A DNA stretch of 64,000 nucleotides from Acrocarpospora pleiomorpha (GTDB lineage Bacteria; Actinomycetota; Actinomycetes; Streptosporangiales; Streptosporangiaceae): assembly GCF_009687885.1 (NCBI RefSeq), contig NZ_BLAF01000008.1:217572-281571 (forward strand), in the 5' to 3' direction. The notes beneath the pieces are model-generated. The model was not told where the DNA came from, did not search any database, and worked only from the letters and a program-made list of their open reading frames with translations. Numbering within the stretch: the first letter of the stretch is position 1; every line of letters begins with the position of its first letter. Of the stretch, positions 48,986 to 57,295 are shown piece after piece. Both the position numbers and the translations under genes were made by a program.

Positions 48986-49429
48986 CCCACCTCCATGCAA
49001 CAAACGACCGGCAGGCGCGGCCGGCAGGATAGCCGCCGCTCTGCCGGCCCACGCCGGGCCGCACCGCACGTCACTCGTACTTCATGATGAATCAGAGGTA
49101 CGACGAAAACATCGGTGATCGCCCTTGACGGTGTGATCGTTATAGAAGGCGCGGTTTTGTCGCCTTGTGGGCCCTGATGAACCACCTTCACGAACTCCGA
49201 GGCGGTACGGTCGCGGTCAACCTCGGCTGGCCCCTCAGCGGTTCCACTCATGACGGGTCGTGAAGCGTGAAGGAAGTGTCTGGGAAGGTGGAAGAACTCC
49301 CGACGGACGATCTGTACCGCTTCAATACTTGCCGTATAGCGGCTGACCTGCGGTTTGACGTGATGAGGCGGTGCGGGGAGGATCGCGGCTTGCGCCTCTT
49401 CGCCTCTTTACATGATCATGGTCCCAGTG
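48986..49429. other. Upstream region of the ABC-3C operon, no supported gene
   Basis: This should contain the promoter of the leftward operon. A 90-codon frame reads through it but shows no recognisable features, and its ending overlaps the effector start. I see no clear operator. Confidence 0.45.
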
Positions 49430-49985
49430 TTCGGATGGCTTGTCTTTCGGGGCCGCGGTCAGGCGTGCAAGGACATCGCGATCATGGTGCTGAGACATGA
49501 GGTGGCGGTCTGCGGCGCCGGACTGGGACGATAGGGCGGTCCTGGCCGCGCTGACCATACTCCTGCCGCACCGGCTACGGGCTCATCGGCTGGGGCACCC
49601 TGCTGGCCTGGCATCGCCGCCTGGTCAAACGAGGATGGACCCACCCGAACCGGACGGCCGCCTCGCCACACAGCAAGGAGATCGGTGACCTGATCGTGCG
49701 GCTGGCGGGCGAAAATCCGGATGGGATACCGTCGGGTGCACGGTGAGCTGGTTCGTCTCGGCCATCGGATCAGCCCGGCGACCGTATGGCGGATTCTGCG
49801 GGCCCGCCGGTCCGGTCTTGCTCCCCGCAATGCCGGCACCTCGTGGCGGACGTTTCTGCGCGCCCAGGCTGAAGGGCTGCTGGCCTGCGCTCCTTCTCTC
49901 GTCGATTCGATCTTCCTGAAGCGTTGCACGTGCTGTTCGTGATGGAGGTGTCGACCCGGCGCGTGCACATCCTGCGCGGGGGCGT
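49430..49985 (+). pseudogene. Degenerate DDE (rve-type) transposase remnant
   Basis: Pieces in different frames align with the intact transposase at 61145-62209: [71 protein letters not shown] and LFVMEVSTRRVHI. Multiple frameshifts and loss of the catalytic C-terminal half make it non-functional. Confidence 0.7.
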
Positions 49986-50105
49986 TCCCCGAAGTGTGGA
50001 CACCGGTTGTTACGCGATGAGCAGCACTTTATCGGGTTGCTGTTCGTAATCGATCGGGCTGAGGTGGCCCATGACCGAATGCCGTCGTCGAGTGTTGCAA
50101 CGGAT
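49985..50105 (-). mobile_element. IS3-family 3'-end remnant, copy A
   Basis: The inverted-repeat end TTCCCCGAAGTGTGGACACC (49985-50004) is followed on the minus strand by the last codons of an IS3 OrfB: TRRRHSVMGHLSPIDYEQQ...LLIA, stop at 50010. It is cut off by the next copy. Confidence 0.65.
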
Positions 50106-50110
50106 GGGGC

Positions 50111-50245
50111 TTCCCCAAAGTGTGGACACCGGTGGTCATGTAGCGAGTAGCACCTTATTGAGGGAACGCTGCTCGTACTCGATAGGGCTGAGGTAGCCGA
50201 CGGTGGGGTGTCGCCTCCGGGTGCTGTAGCGGGTGATCCATCAGT
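50111..50245 (-). mobile_element. IS3-family 3'-end remnant, copy B
   Basis: The terminal repeat at 50111-50130 differs from copy A by one base. The minus-strand end of OrfB reads TRYSTRRRHPTVGYLSPIEY then EQRSLNKVLLAT, stop at 50136. It is truncated at about 50245, where an IS5-type end (GGGCGTTTAA) begins. Confidence 0.65.
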
Positions 50246-50865
50246 GGGCGTTTAAGTATGGCTCGCAGGGTTACGTCGCTATTGTCGCCCGTGGCATTCG
50301 GGGTATTTGCACGGTAGATGCACTCCCACCCAATTTGTGATGCCGACCTTGACGACCGTTTAATCCGCTTCCACAACCCGGATTCCGTCTAGTCTATCGA
50401 TGACACAGAAACGCCCGAACCGGCAGATGCCGCCAACGGCAGCACTGTTCGTGTAAGAGCTGTCCCCATGAACCCGCAGAAACCATACCCCAGCGACATA
50501 TCCGACGCCCGATGGACACTCATCGAGCCCACCTTAACCGCCTGGCGGAAAGCCAGACTCGATCGCCGGCCCGCCGGCCAGCCAGCGGCCGTCGACCTGC
50601 GCGACATCTTCAACGCCATCCTTTACATCAACCGCACAGGAATCCCCTGGAAGTACCTTCCCCACGACTTCCCCAACCACCAAACCGTCTACGCCTACTA
50701 CGCGGCCTGGCGCGACGAGGGGATACTCGCCCAGCTCAACTACGACCTGACCGGACTGGCCCGCGTCAAGGCCGGCCGCACGCCCGAGCCGACCGCCTCC
50801 GTGATCGACACCCAGAGCGTCAAAACCTCCACCAACGTACCTCTGGCCAGCCAGGGAACGGACGC

Positions 50866-50910
50866 CGCCAATTATCTGGGGCTGGATGTTATGCCGGGGC
50901 CGGGTGGATC
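50866..50910 (+). repeat. RIT terminal inverted repeat, ritC side
   Basis: A 45-bp repeat beginning CGCCAATTATCTGGGGCTGG and ending GGCCGGGTGGATC is matched in inverse orientation at 54180-54224 with a single mismatch (44/45). Confidence 0.9.
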
Positions 50911-50954
50911 GGGGCAGGTCAGCGATGGTCTGACCGTATGGTTGCCAGAGATAA

Positions 50955-51941
50955 CTACAGGTTCTCCAGGAAGGCGAGCAGGCTGTCGCCGGGATGGTAG
51001 CGCCGGGTGCCGAGACCGGGAGGCTCGGTCCGGGCCAGAGCCTTCTCCTTGGTGGCCAGGTCGGCGTGCAGGTAGATGTCGGTGGCCTTCGTACTGGCGT
51101 GGCCGAGCCAGAGCGCGATGATGGAGGTGTCGACGCCGGCGTGCAGCAGCGCCATCGCCGTGGTGTGACGCAAGGTGTGCGGGGTGACGTTCTTGGAGGC
51201 GAGGGTCGGGCAGGTGCGGGCCGCGACGGGGACGTACTTGGCGAGCAGGTCGGCGACGGCGTCGCGGCTGAGGCGTCCGCCGGTGCGGTTGGGGAACAGC
51301 GGATCGGCCGGTGCGGCGTGACGGTCGATGATCCAGAGCTGGAGCAGGCGGGCGGTGGGCCGGGTGAGTGGGGTGGCGCGCTGTTTGCGGCCCTTGCCGG
51401 TGCAACGCAGGTATGCCCCGGTTCCGAGCTCGGCGTCAACACAGGTCAGCGAGGTGAGTTCGGAGACGCGCAGGCCGGTCTGCATGGCGACGAGTAGCAG
51501 CAGGTGGTCGCGGCGGCCCAGCGGTGTGGACTGGTCGGGAACCGCGAGTAGCGCGTCGGTTTCGGCGCGGGTCAGGAAGCAGACGTCGGTGGACTCACGG
51601 CGTTTCTGGGGGATGGCCAGGACGCGCTGGATGAGCAGGGCGTGCTCGGGGCAGCGCAGCGCCGCGTAGCCGAACAGGGAGTGGATCGCGGCCAGCCGGG
51701 CGTTGCGGGTGGCGATACTGTTGTTCCGGTCGGCCTCGAGGTGGTCCAGGAAGCCGCCGATGAGGTCGGCGTCGATGTCGGCCAGGTTCAGGGCTGCGGG
51801 TGGTCGGCCGAGTTCGGCCTGGGCGTAGTGCAGGAGCAGGCGGAAGGTGTCGCGGTAGGCGGCGACGGTGTGTCGGCTGGCGCGGCGGTCGGTGAGCCGA
51901 GCGGTGAAGAATCCCTGCAGGATCGGGGCCAGGCTGGTCAC
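50955..51941 (-). CDS. Tyrosine recombinase, third of the RIT trio (RitC-like)
   Basis: This 328-residue recombinase starts at GTG 51941, overlapping the previous stop by 4 bp. A SAM-like core-binding N-domain (FFTARLTDRRASRHTVAAYR) is followed by the catalytic domain with MQTGLRVSELTSL (first Arg), TPHTLRHTTAMALLHAG (His-x-x-Arg) and LGHASTKATDIYLHAD (His and nucleophile Tyr). All catalytic residues seem present. It closely resembles XerD-type recombinases. It presumably acts with the other two in strand exchange of the element. Confidence 0.9.
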   Translation of the reverse strand: MTSLAPILQGFFTARLTDRRASRHTVAAYRDTFRLLLHYAQAELGRPPAALNLADIDADLIGGFLDHLEADRNNSIATRNARLAAIHSLFGYAALRCPEHALLIQRVLAIPQKRRESTDVCFLTRAETDALLAVPDQSTPLGRRDHLLLLVAMQTGLRVSELTSLTCVDAELGTGAYLRCTGKGRKQRATPLTRPTARLLQLWIIDRHAAPADPLFPNRTGGRLSRDAVADLLAKYVPVAARTCPTLASKNVTPHTLRHTTAMALLHAGVDTSIIALWLGHASTKATDIYLHADLATKEKALARTEPPGLGTRRYHPGDSLLAFLENL

Positions 51942-52864
51942 GACGGCTCCTTCCAGGAGGCTTCCAGGCGCTTGGCGGCTTCGGTCATCAGTTGCGGGCA
52001 GGCGTGCAGATACCAGTACGTTGTCGCGGGACTGATGTGTCCGAGATAGGTCGACAGAGCCGGCAGTAGGTGCGCGACATCGGCTCCGGCGGCGTACCAG
52101 TTCGCCATCGTGGTCACCGCGAAGGTGTGCCTGAGGTCGTAGAGCCGCGGCTTGCCCGTCCCGGCCGGTGCGGTGATCGCCGCCGTCTTCAGCACGCGGG
52201 CGAAGGCCTTGCTGGCGCTGGTGTGGTTCAGGCGGGTGCCGGCGGAGGAGACAAAGAACGCTGCGGTGGACGGATGCGGACACAGTTCCTCGCGCCGCGC
52301 CTGGTAGGCGGCGAGGTGCTCGGCGGTGCTGGAGTGCAGCGGGACCAGGCGGGACTTGCCGAACTTGGTGTCCCGGATCAGCAGGAGGAGGCCGGTCAGG
52401 TTCACGTCGCTGCGGTTCAGGCCCATCGCCTCCCCCGTTCGGATGCCGGTGGCGGCCATCAGGCCGATGAACGCCTCGATGGTGGCGGCGCGAAGCGGGT
52501 TGGCGAGCCTCCGTGCCGCCCGCAGCATCGCGGTGATCTCCGTAGGTGAATACAGATGGGGCGCGCAGCGGTCCGCCGTGCGCGGGAGCAGGTCCGTTGG
52601 CGGGACCTCGGTGCGGGCGTCGAAGGCGGCCTGGAACCGGGCGAACTCGCGAACGACGGTCAACCGCGCCGCCCACCAGGACGTATCCGCCCCAGCCGGG
52701 GCCGTGGCCCATTCCACTGCCGCGGTGACTGTGACGTGGTCCAGCCCGCGGGTGTCGCAGAAGGCGACGAACTGACCGAGCATCCGGCCCTCGACCTTCA
52801 ACTTGTAGCCCAGGCTCCGGCGGATCGCCAGGTAGCGGTCGACGGCCTCACGCAGTGTCGTCAT
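51938..52864 (-). CDS. Tyrosine recombinase, second of the RIT trio (RitB-like)
   Basis: This 308-residue recombinase begins MTTLREAVDRYLAIRRSLGYKL. It has the catalytic set AATGIRTGEAMGL (Arg), LYDLRHTFAVTTM (xLRH box; the first position is Asp rather than His) and YLGHISPATTYWYLH (His, Tyr). ATG 52864 lies 17 bp inside the end of the first recombinase gene; the longer frame to 52903 is unnecessary. It overlaps ritC by 4 bp, so all three are translated together. Confidence 0.88.
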   Translation of the reverse strand: MTTLREAVDRYLAIRRSLGYKLKVEGRMLGQFVAFCDTRGLDHVTVTAAVEWATAPAGADTSWWAARLTVVREFARFQAAFDARTEVPPTDLLPRTADRCAPHLYSPTEITAMLRAARRLANPLRAATIEAFIGLMAATGIRTGEAMGLNRSDVNLTGLLLLIRDTKFGKSRLVPLHSSTAEHLAAYQARREELCPHPSTAAFFVSSAGTRLNHTSASKAFARVLKTAAITAPAGTGKPRLYDLRHTFAVTTMANWYAAGADVAHLLPALSTYLGHISPATTYWYLHACPQLMTEAAKRLEASWKEPS

Positions 52865-54083
52865 CGCCGACCGCCATCGGCCAGGGCCGTATGACCGCGG
52901 CAAGCGCGGTCAGGTCGACCTTCGCATAGATCGCCGAGCTCGCGTGGTCGTTGTGCCGCAGCAACTCGGCGACCTCGGACAGCGACCCGCCGCCGGCCAG
53001 CACCCGGCAAGCGACGCGGTGCCGCAGCCGATGGGCGCCGATCATCGCGATGCCGGCCTGTGACGAAGCGCGGCGTGGCACCATCACGATCGACTGCCGT
53101 TTCATCGGTGCATCCGGGCCGATCGTGCGCGTGAACACCTCCCGCAACGCCGACGGCCGACGGCCGTCGCGCAGCCAGTCGGCCAGGGCGCCGCCGACGT
53201 CGGACGGAAGCGGCATCCGATCGATGCGGCCGCCTTTGCCCCGAACCGTCAGCTCGCCGCCGCGCCAGTCGATGTCTTCCAGGCGCAGCCGCGCGACCTC
53301 CACCGCCCGCAGCCCCAGCCTGGCCATCAGCAGCAGGACCGCAAAGTCCCGCCGTCCGACCGCCGTGGACCGGTTGCACGACGCGAGCAGCGCGGTTACT
53401 GCCTCGTCGTCCGCGCCGATCGGAATCCCGCTCAGATGCCAGCCGGCAACCGACGGCACCACCGGCGCCAGGTCACGGTCGATGTCGCCTGCCGCGAACA
53501 AGAACCGCAGCAGCGACCGCAGACCCGAGGTCATCGGTTTCATCGAGCTGATCGCGTAGAGCTGCGACATCTCCAGCACGAACGCCGTCACCGCCTGCGG
53601 ACCGATCCGGCCTAATTCCAGCCGTCCGTCTTCGATCTGAGTGATCAAGAACTTGCCGGCCCAGTGGAGGCGCAAGTCCACCGTCTGCTCGCCAAGTCGA
53701 CGCTCACGCTCCAGCCAGCGGCGATACCTTTCCAGCACCGCATCGACCGGACCTGGGGTGCGCGGCTCCTCAGCCGGGACCAGCCCGAGCCGGCGAAGAT
53801 AGCCCAGCATCGGCCGCAGCGAGCCAACGGTCCGCCATCGCCGGCAGCCGCCGACTCGCCGCGCCGCGACGAACGCTGCGATCCGCTGGGTGCCCAGCTC
53901 GGCGGGAGCCAGACCCTCCTGGTCCAGCCAGCGGCTCAGATGCGCCAGCACATACGCGTGGTCCTGAGCGGTCCGCGGCATGAACCCCTGACGGATCAAT
54001 TCCAGCCGGAACTCGTGCACCAGCCCAGTCAACGGCCCCGACACCCTGACGGGGTAACGGCCGTCCGTCGCTGCCTTGACCAT
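52848..54083 (-). CDS. Tyrosine recombinase, first of the RIT trio (RitA-like)
   Basis: This 411-residue recombinase is the largest of the three, with a longer N-terminal region (LTGLVHEFRLELIRQGFMPR, VLAHLSRWLDQEGL). The catalytic domain has LGLRAVEVARLRLEDIDW (Arg), IGAHRLRHRVACRVL (HxLRH) and LLRHNDHASSAIYAKVD (His, Tyr). It leads the leftward operon; about 100-165 bp separate its start from the right terminal repeat and hairpin, where its promoter must lie. Confidence 0.88.
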   Translation of the reverse strand: MVKAATDGRYPVRVSGPLTGLVHEFRLELIRQGFMPRTAQDHAYVLAHLSRWLDQEGLAPAELGTQRIAAFVAARRVGGCRRWRTVGSLRPMLGYLRRLGLVPAEEPRTPGPVDAVLERYRRWLERERRLGEQTVDLRLHWAGKFLITQIEDGRLELGRIGPQAVTAFVLEMSQLYAISSMKPMTSGLRSLLRFLFAAGDIDRDLAPVVPSVAGWHLSGIPIGADDEAVTALLASCNRSTAVGRRDFAVLLLMARLGLRAVEVARLRLEDIDWRGGELTVRGKGGRIDRMPLPSDVGGALADWLRDGRRPSALREVFTRTIGPDAPMKRQSIVMVPRRASSQAGIAMIGAHRLRHRVACRVLAGGGSLSEVAELLRHNDHASSAIYAKVDLTALAAVIRPWPMAVGDDDTA

Positions 54084-54179
54084 GTGCTCACCTCCATCGA
54101 GAACCCTTCGATGAAGGAGACGGTGAAGGTCCGGGGTTATGACGTCAGTTCACAGGCCGCGCCATCATCAGCCAGCGCT

Positions 54180-54224
54180 GATCCACCCGGCCCAGGCATA
54201 ACATCCAGCCCCAGATAATTGGCG
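54180..54224 (-). repeat. RIT terminal inverted repeat, ritA side
   Basis: This is the inverse partner of 50866-50910 (44/45 identical). It is directly followed by the hairpin at 54221-54248, whose outer arm repeats GGCGTTATCCCGG as CCGGGATAACGCC. Confidence 0.9.
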
Positions 54225-54931
54225 TTATCCCGGGACCGGGATAACGCCAAGAAGATCGTAGGCCGGAAGCGGGGCATCGCCACAGACGCGCTCGGCCTCC
54301 TCCTCGCCGTCACCGTCACCGCCGCAAGCCAATCCGAAAACGCCGTAGGAATAAAACTGCTCAACAACGTCAAGAAGACCCACCCGACCATCACCAAAGC
54401 CTGGGTCGACACCGGATTCAAGAATGCCGCAGTCGAGCACGGAGCCCGCCTCGGAATCGACGTCGAAGTCGTCAGCAGGAACCCCGACGTCCGCGGCTTC
54501 GAAGTCGTCAAAAGACGCTGGGTAGTGGAACGCAGCCTCGGCTGGCTTATGTTACGACGACACCTGACCCGCGATTATGAAACCCTTCCCGCCAGCTCCG
54601 AAGCCATGATCCACATCGCTTCGATCGACAATCTCACCAAGCGCATAACGGACGAGAACACACCAACCTGGCGAGACACCTACTAGAACATATGGTGCGT
54701 TTTACTCAAATTAAACGCCCTCTCAGAAGACGGCCAGCAGCCAGATGGACCAGGCGCAATGTCACAACTACTTACGGTGCCAGAGAGGATGTTTCCCGGC
54801 AGTCACATCGCGAACCTGTCACCAGAGAACCCCGCAGGCCAGAGCCTGTGACACAATTTCGGTATGCTCGCGCAAAAGGTGGAACAATTCTCGGCACCGA
54901 CACGAACGGGCAGCGATGGAGGGGAGCGGGG

Positions 54932-55120
54932 ATGGACACGCAGATCCAGGTCACTGGTGGTGACAGAAGTGAAGAACTCGCATCGCTGTGGTCTTGGCTG
55001 AAAGATGAAGATGAACTACGCGGACAAGTCAGCCCGATGGAAAGCCGGATTGGGGAAACCGATCTAGGTGGCGCCGTGATCCATCTAGCGAATCTCCCCG
55101 AGCTGGCTCTTGAATCATGA
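54932..55120 (+). CDS. EACC1-like effector-associated small protein, short form
   Basis: ATG 54932, preceded by a GGAGGGGAGCGGGG tract, encodes 62 residues: MDTQIQVTGGDRSEELASLW, then SWLKDEDELRGQV and a Leu-rich end. The SLWSWLKDEDELRG pattern matches the start of EACC1 (effector-associated constant component), a small protein found next to CHAT/STAND effectors. Typical members are about twice as long, so this one seems truncated. A CHAT effector 2 kb downstream supports the call. Confidence 0.5.
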   Translation: MDTQIQVTGGDRSEELASLWSWLKDEDELRGQVSPMESRIGETDLGGAVIHLANLPELALES

Positions 55121-55208
55121 TCAACTTAGGCTGAGTGGCATTGCGTCCAGAGGCTTCTACATCGACGCATCCTTCAGCGTTCGTGGCACACGACCTGCGC
55201 GGATGACA

Positions 55209-55397
55209 TTATCGGCAGGCGCAAAGTGGAGAGAGGACGATAAGCACCAGACTTGCCATGCAGCCAAGCCCGAAAACAAGCCACACGGCCCGCCGGCGCC
55301 AGGCTCCGCCCACCCATCGCCTATTCCGGGCCGTATGCTTCGCGGTAGACCTTGCGATTGCTTCCCAATCGGCCACGTTTCTGGATGAGATGGGCAA
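55209..55397 (-). CDS. Possible small single-helix membrane protein
   Basis: A 62-codon frame from TTG 55397 ends in one hydrophobic helix (AVWLVFGLGCMASLVLIVLS). The rare start and lack of a clear ribosome-binding site make it doubtful. Confidence 0.25.
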   Translation of the reverse strand: MPISSRNVADWEAIARSTAKHTARNRRWVGGAWRRRAVWLVFGLGCMASLVLIVLSPLCACR

Positions 55398-55492
55398 CCA
55401 TAGACGGCGTAATTCTTGACGACGTTACCTCTTGATGAGGTGATCGACCAGCCCTTCTACGTGGGCGTTGCTGTTGGGCACCCGAGATTGTG

Positions 55493-55762
55493 TCAGCGGG
55501 GAGGCCGTATCGATGCCCGTCGGGTTGGCGGCTCTCTGCGGTTGAACAGCAGCCGGATCAGCCGGAATGCCCGCTCGCTGATCTGATCCGACCCGTACAT
55601 CGCGGTCACCACGATCGCCACCACAAGGACCAGTTCGATCACCAGGACCACATAGCCGAGCAAAGGGTTGATGGCGGCGACCACCGTAGGTGAACCGACG
55701 GCGGCGGCCCAGGTCATCACGTGGCGGAAAAGCGGAGCGGACGGTTGGGGAGAAACGGGCAT
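55493..55762 (-). CDS. Small membrane protein
   Basis: The 89-residue product has a strongly hydrophobic stretch (PLLGYVVLVIELVLVVAIVV) followed by TAMYGSDQISERAFRLIRLL and a basic tail. The SERAFRLIR end after a membrane helix resembles many small actinobacterial proteins of unknown function. There is no good ribosome-binding site before ATG 55762, so leaderless expression is possible. It is oriented against the conflict genes around it. Confidence 0.5.
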   Translation of the reverse strand: MPVSPQPSAPLFRHVMTWAAAVGSPTVVAAINPLLGYVVLVIELVLVVAIVVTAMYGSDQISERAFRLIRLLFNRREPPTRRASIRPPR

Positions 55763-55944
55763 GGGCTAAGGAAATGATGCCGGGCTGGATGTCCAACAGG
55801 GTCGTGGACGGGTTGCCCCTGCAGCGTGACACATTGCGTCTTGCGCTGGACGCGGGTGATCGGGTTCGGACATTTGCCTTTGAACCGCTCCCGCTGGTCG
55901 TACGCTGTCGAACATCGGCGGACACTTTCGGACAGGGGCTGAGT

Positions 55945-56931
55945 GTGGATCACGGGCCAGACATTGAGGATCTGGACCTGGAATCGGTGACCACCCGAGA
56001 GGACCTGGCCGTGGCACTGCGCGAACTGCATGTGCGCGCAGACAGTCCTTCCCTGCGGTACTTGGAGCGATGGGCGGCCAGTCATCAAGGAGCGGCCGCG
56101 CTGTCGAAGGCAACGGTCAGTGACATGCTCCGTGGCATCCGCTTCCCGCGCAGAGCGGTACTGGAAACCTTTGTCGAGGCCTGCGGAGTTCCCGCCCAGC
56201 AGCTGGCACCCTGGCGTCGAGCCTGGACGAAAATCGCCAGTAAGGAGAAATACCGGGCCGTCGATGAAATCGCTGAGGCACAACGGCTGCGTGAGCAGGT
56301 TCTGAGCGAGGCCAGGCAGCATGCAGCCGCCATCATCGCTGTGGCAGAAGCTCGCGCCCATCAGATCATCATCGCCGCGGCGGCGGAGGCCGGTATCGAA
56401 CTACCGGATCCAGGAATTCAGCTGGATGGTGCCTGGGCGGTGTTCCGGCGAGGGATCCTCAGCCGCCTTCCCACCGCACCAGGCGAGGTCCTGCTCATAC
56501 GGGATCGCATCGAACACCGCCGCTACGTACAGGTCTGGTGGCAAGTGGACGGATTCCACGCCGAGACCCCCAACAGTCATGTCATCAAAGGAGTCACGGA
56601 GGAGATGCTGCTCACCGCCAGCGATGAACAGGCCCTCGCGGATGCGGGCTGGCAACAGCCTTTCCGCGACGTCATCCAGTACAACTGGTGGATCAACCTG
56701 GCTCACACATCATCGGAGACCATGGCCACTATGGCCGTCGCCGCTTTGCATAAGGTCCAGAAGGTAGAGAGCACTTCAACCCTGGAGTTCTTGGCCAGCC
56801 GAGATCCCAACCAATTGGGCAGTGGCGTTTCGGAATCCGCCTGGGAGAGCGCCTGGCCGAGCCTCGACGGAGAGCAAGCGAATCCCAAGAGTAAAGATGA
56901 TCCCCCTGAAGCGACCGCTAAGCCGACCTGA
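55945..56931 (+). CDS. HTH protein with coiled coil and C-terminal YbjN/TY-Chap-like domain
   Basis: GTG 55945 has AGGGG upstream and gives 328 residues (the frame is open from 55690). Residues about 15-95 form a helix-turn-helix of the type common in actinobacterial STAND/CHAT loci (LAVALRELHVRAD, LSKATVSDMLRGIRFPRRAV, FVEACGV). Then comes an Ala/Glu-rich coiled coil (EIAEAQRLREQVLSEARQ). A C-terminal domain (YVQVWWQVDGFHAETPNSHV, LADAGWQQPF, NWWINLA) resembles the T3SS-chaperone/YbjN-like TY-Chap modules of conflict systems. It is probably a regulator or adaptor for the CHAT effector downstream. The domain call is from memory of the pattern. Confidence 0.6.
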   Translation: MDHGPDIEDLDLESVTTREDLAVALRELHVRADSPSLRYLERWAASHQGAAALSKATVSDMLRGIRFPRRAVLETFVEACGVPAQQLAPWRRAWTKIASKEKYRAVDEIAEAQRLREQVLSEARQHAAAIIAVAEARAHQIIIAAAAEAGIELPDPGIQLDGAWAVFRRGILSRLPTAPGEVLLIRDRIEHRRYVQVWWQVDGFHAETPNSHVIKGVTEEMLLTASDEQALADAGWQQPFRDVIQYNWWINLAHTSSETMATMAVAALHKVQKVESTSTLEFLASRDPNQLGSGVSESAWESAWPSLDGEQANPKSKDDPPEATAKPT

Positions 56932-57157
56932 GGACGGGCAGATTACTCCTGACGGGTGTCGGGCCTCGGGCGTGAACGCAACCGCGCGGCGGCCCTGGGC
57001 GCTCAGCTGGCTGATCTACTGGATCGGCTGCGAGGTCCTCCTCTGGGCTGGCAACCATCCCGACACGTTTCTCAAGCAGTCGGTGATGCTGCATACCCAG
57101 GCTGAGGATCCCGTCTCAACTATGCTTGTGATCTTGTTGTTAACCGCTCCATTCTAG
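56897..57157 (+). CDS. Small membrane-associated hypothetical protein
   Basis: ATG 56897 lies within the last codons of the HTH gene (35-bp overlap). The product is 86 residues with two hydrophobic stretches (WALSWLIYWIGCEVLLWAG and STMLVILLLTAPF). It may be a small membrane partner of the CHAT locus; the family is unknown. Confidence 0.4.
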   Translation: MIPLKRPLSRPEDGQITPDGCRASGVNATARRPWALSWLIYWIGCEVLLWAGNHPDTFLKQSVMLHTQAEDPVSTMLVILLLTAPF

Positions 57158-57295
57158 TGAGCGATAAGGCGGCCGAGGGAAAGTATGGCCCAAGCGTATG
57201 GGCGAGAGCTGTATTCAATCGCTTTCGCTCCGCTCACGCGATGGCTATTGTCGCCTTCACGACATAGCGTCGCGGCATGGTCGCCGGGAGGAATC

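Larger units (their letters stand above)
50870..54248 (-). mobile_element. RIT (recombinase-in-trio) element
   Basis: A 3.38-kb segment holds three consecutive, overlapping tyrosine recombinase genes flanked by 45-bp inverted repeats. It sits inside an IS5-family transposase whose frame is restored on removal. This is the defining layout of RIT elements (RitA-RitB-RitC). A 13-bp perfect hairpin (54221-54233 with 54236-54248, 2-base loop) lies at the end next to ritA. All three recombinases look intact. Confidence 0.88.
50468..54686 (+). pseudogene. IS5-family transposase split by the RIT insertion
   Basis: Exon-like piece 1 is 50468-50869 (134 codons) with the IS5 N-terminus YPSDISDARWTLIEPTL, the region IPWKYLPHDFPNHQTVYAYY and the first catalytic Asp in SVIDTQSVKT. 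Piece 2 is 54249-54686 (146 codons with stop) with KKIVGRKRGIATDALGLLL, the second Asp in KAWVDTGFKN and Glu in RRWVVERSLGWL. Joining 50869 to 54249 restores an uninterrupted frame through GTDAAKKIVGRKRG, giving a 279-residue DDE transposase. It is inactive as it stands. Confidence 0.85.
50246..54720 (+). mobile_element. IS5-family insertion sequence interrupted by a RIT element
   Basis: GGGCGTTTAA at 50246-50255 and its inverse TTAAACGCCC at 54711-54720 are candidate ends of an IS5-type element whose transposase lies between them, split by 3.4 kb. The left end is tentative because it sits 220 bp before the gene. Confidence 0.5.

Noticed and set aside
48979..49251. 90-codon minus-strand frame upstream of the ABC-3C effector
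   Set aside because: It runs out of frame into the effector start and shows no domain. It is probably promoter region.
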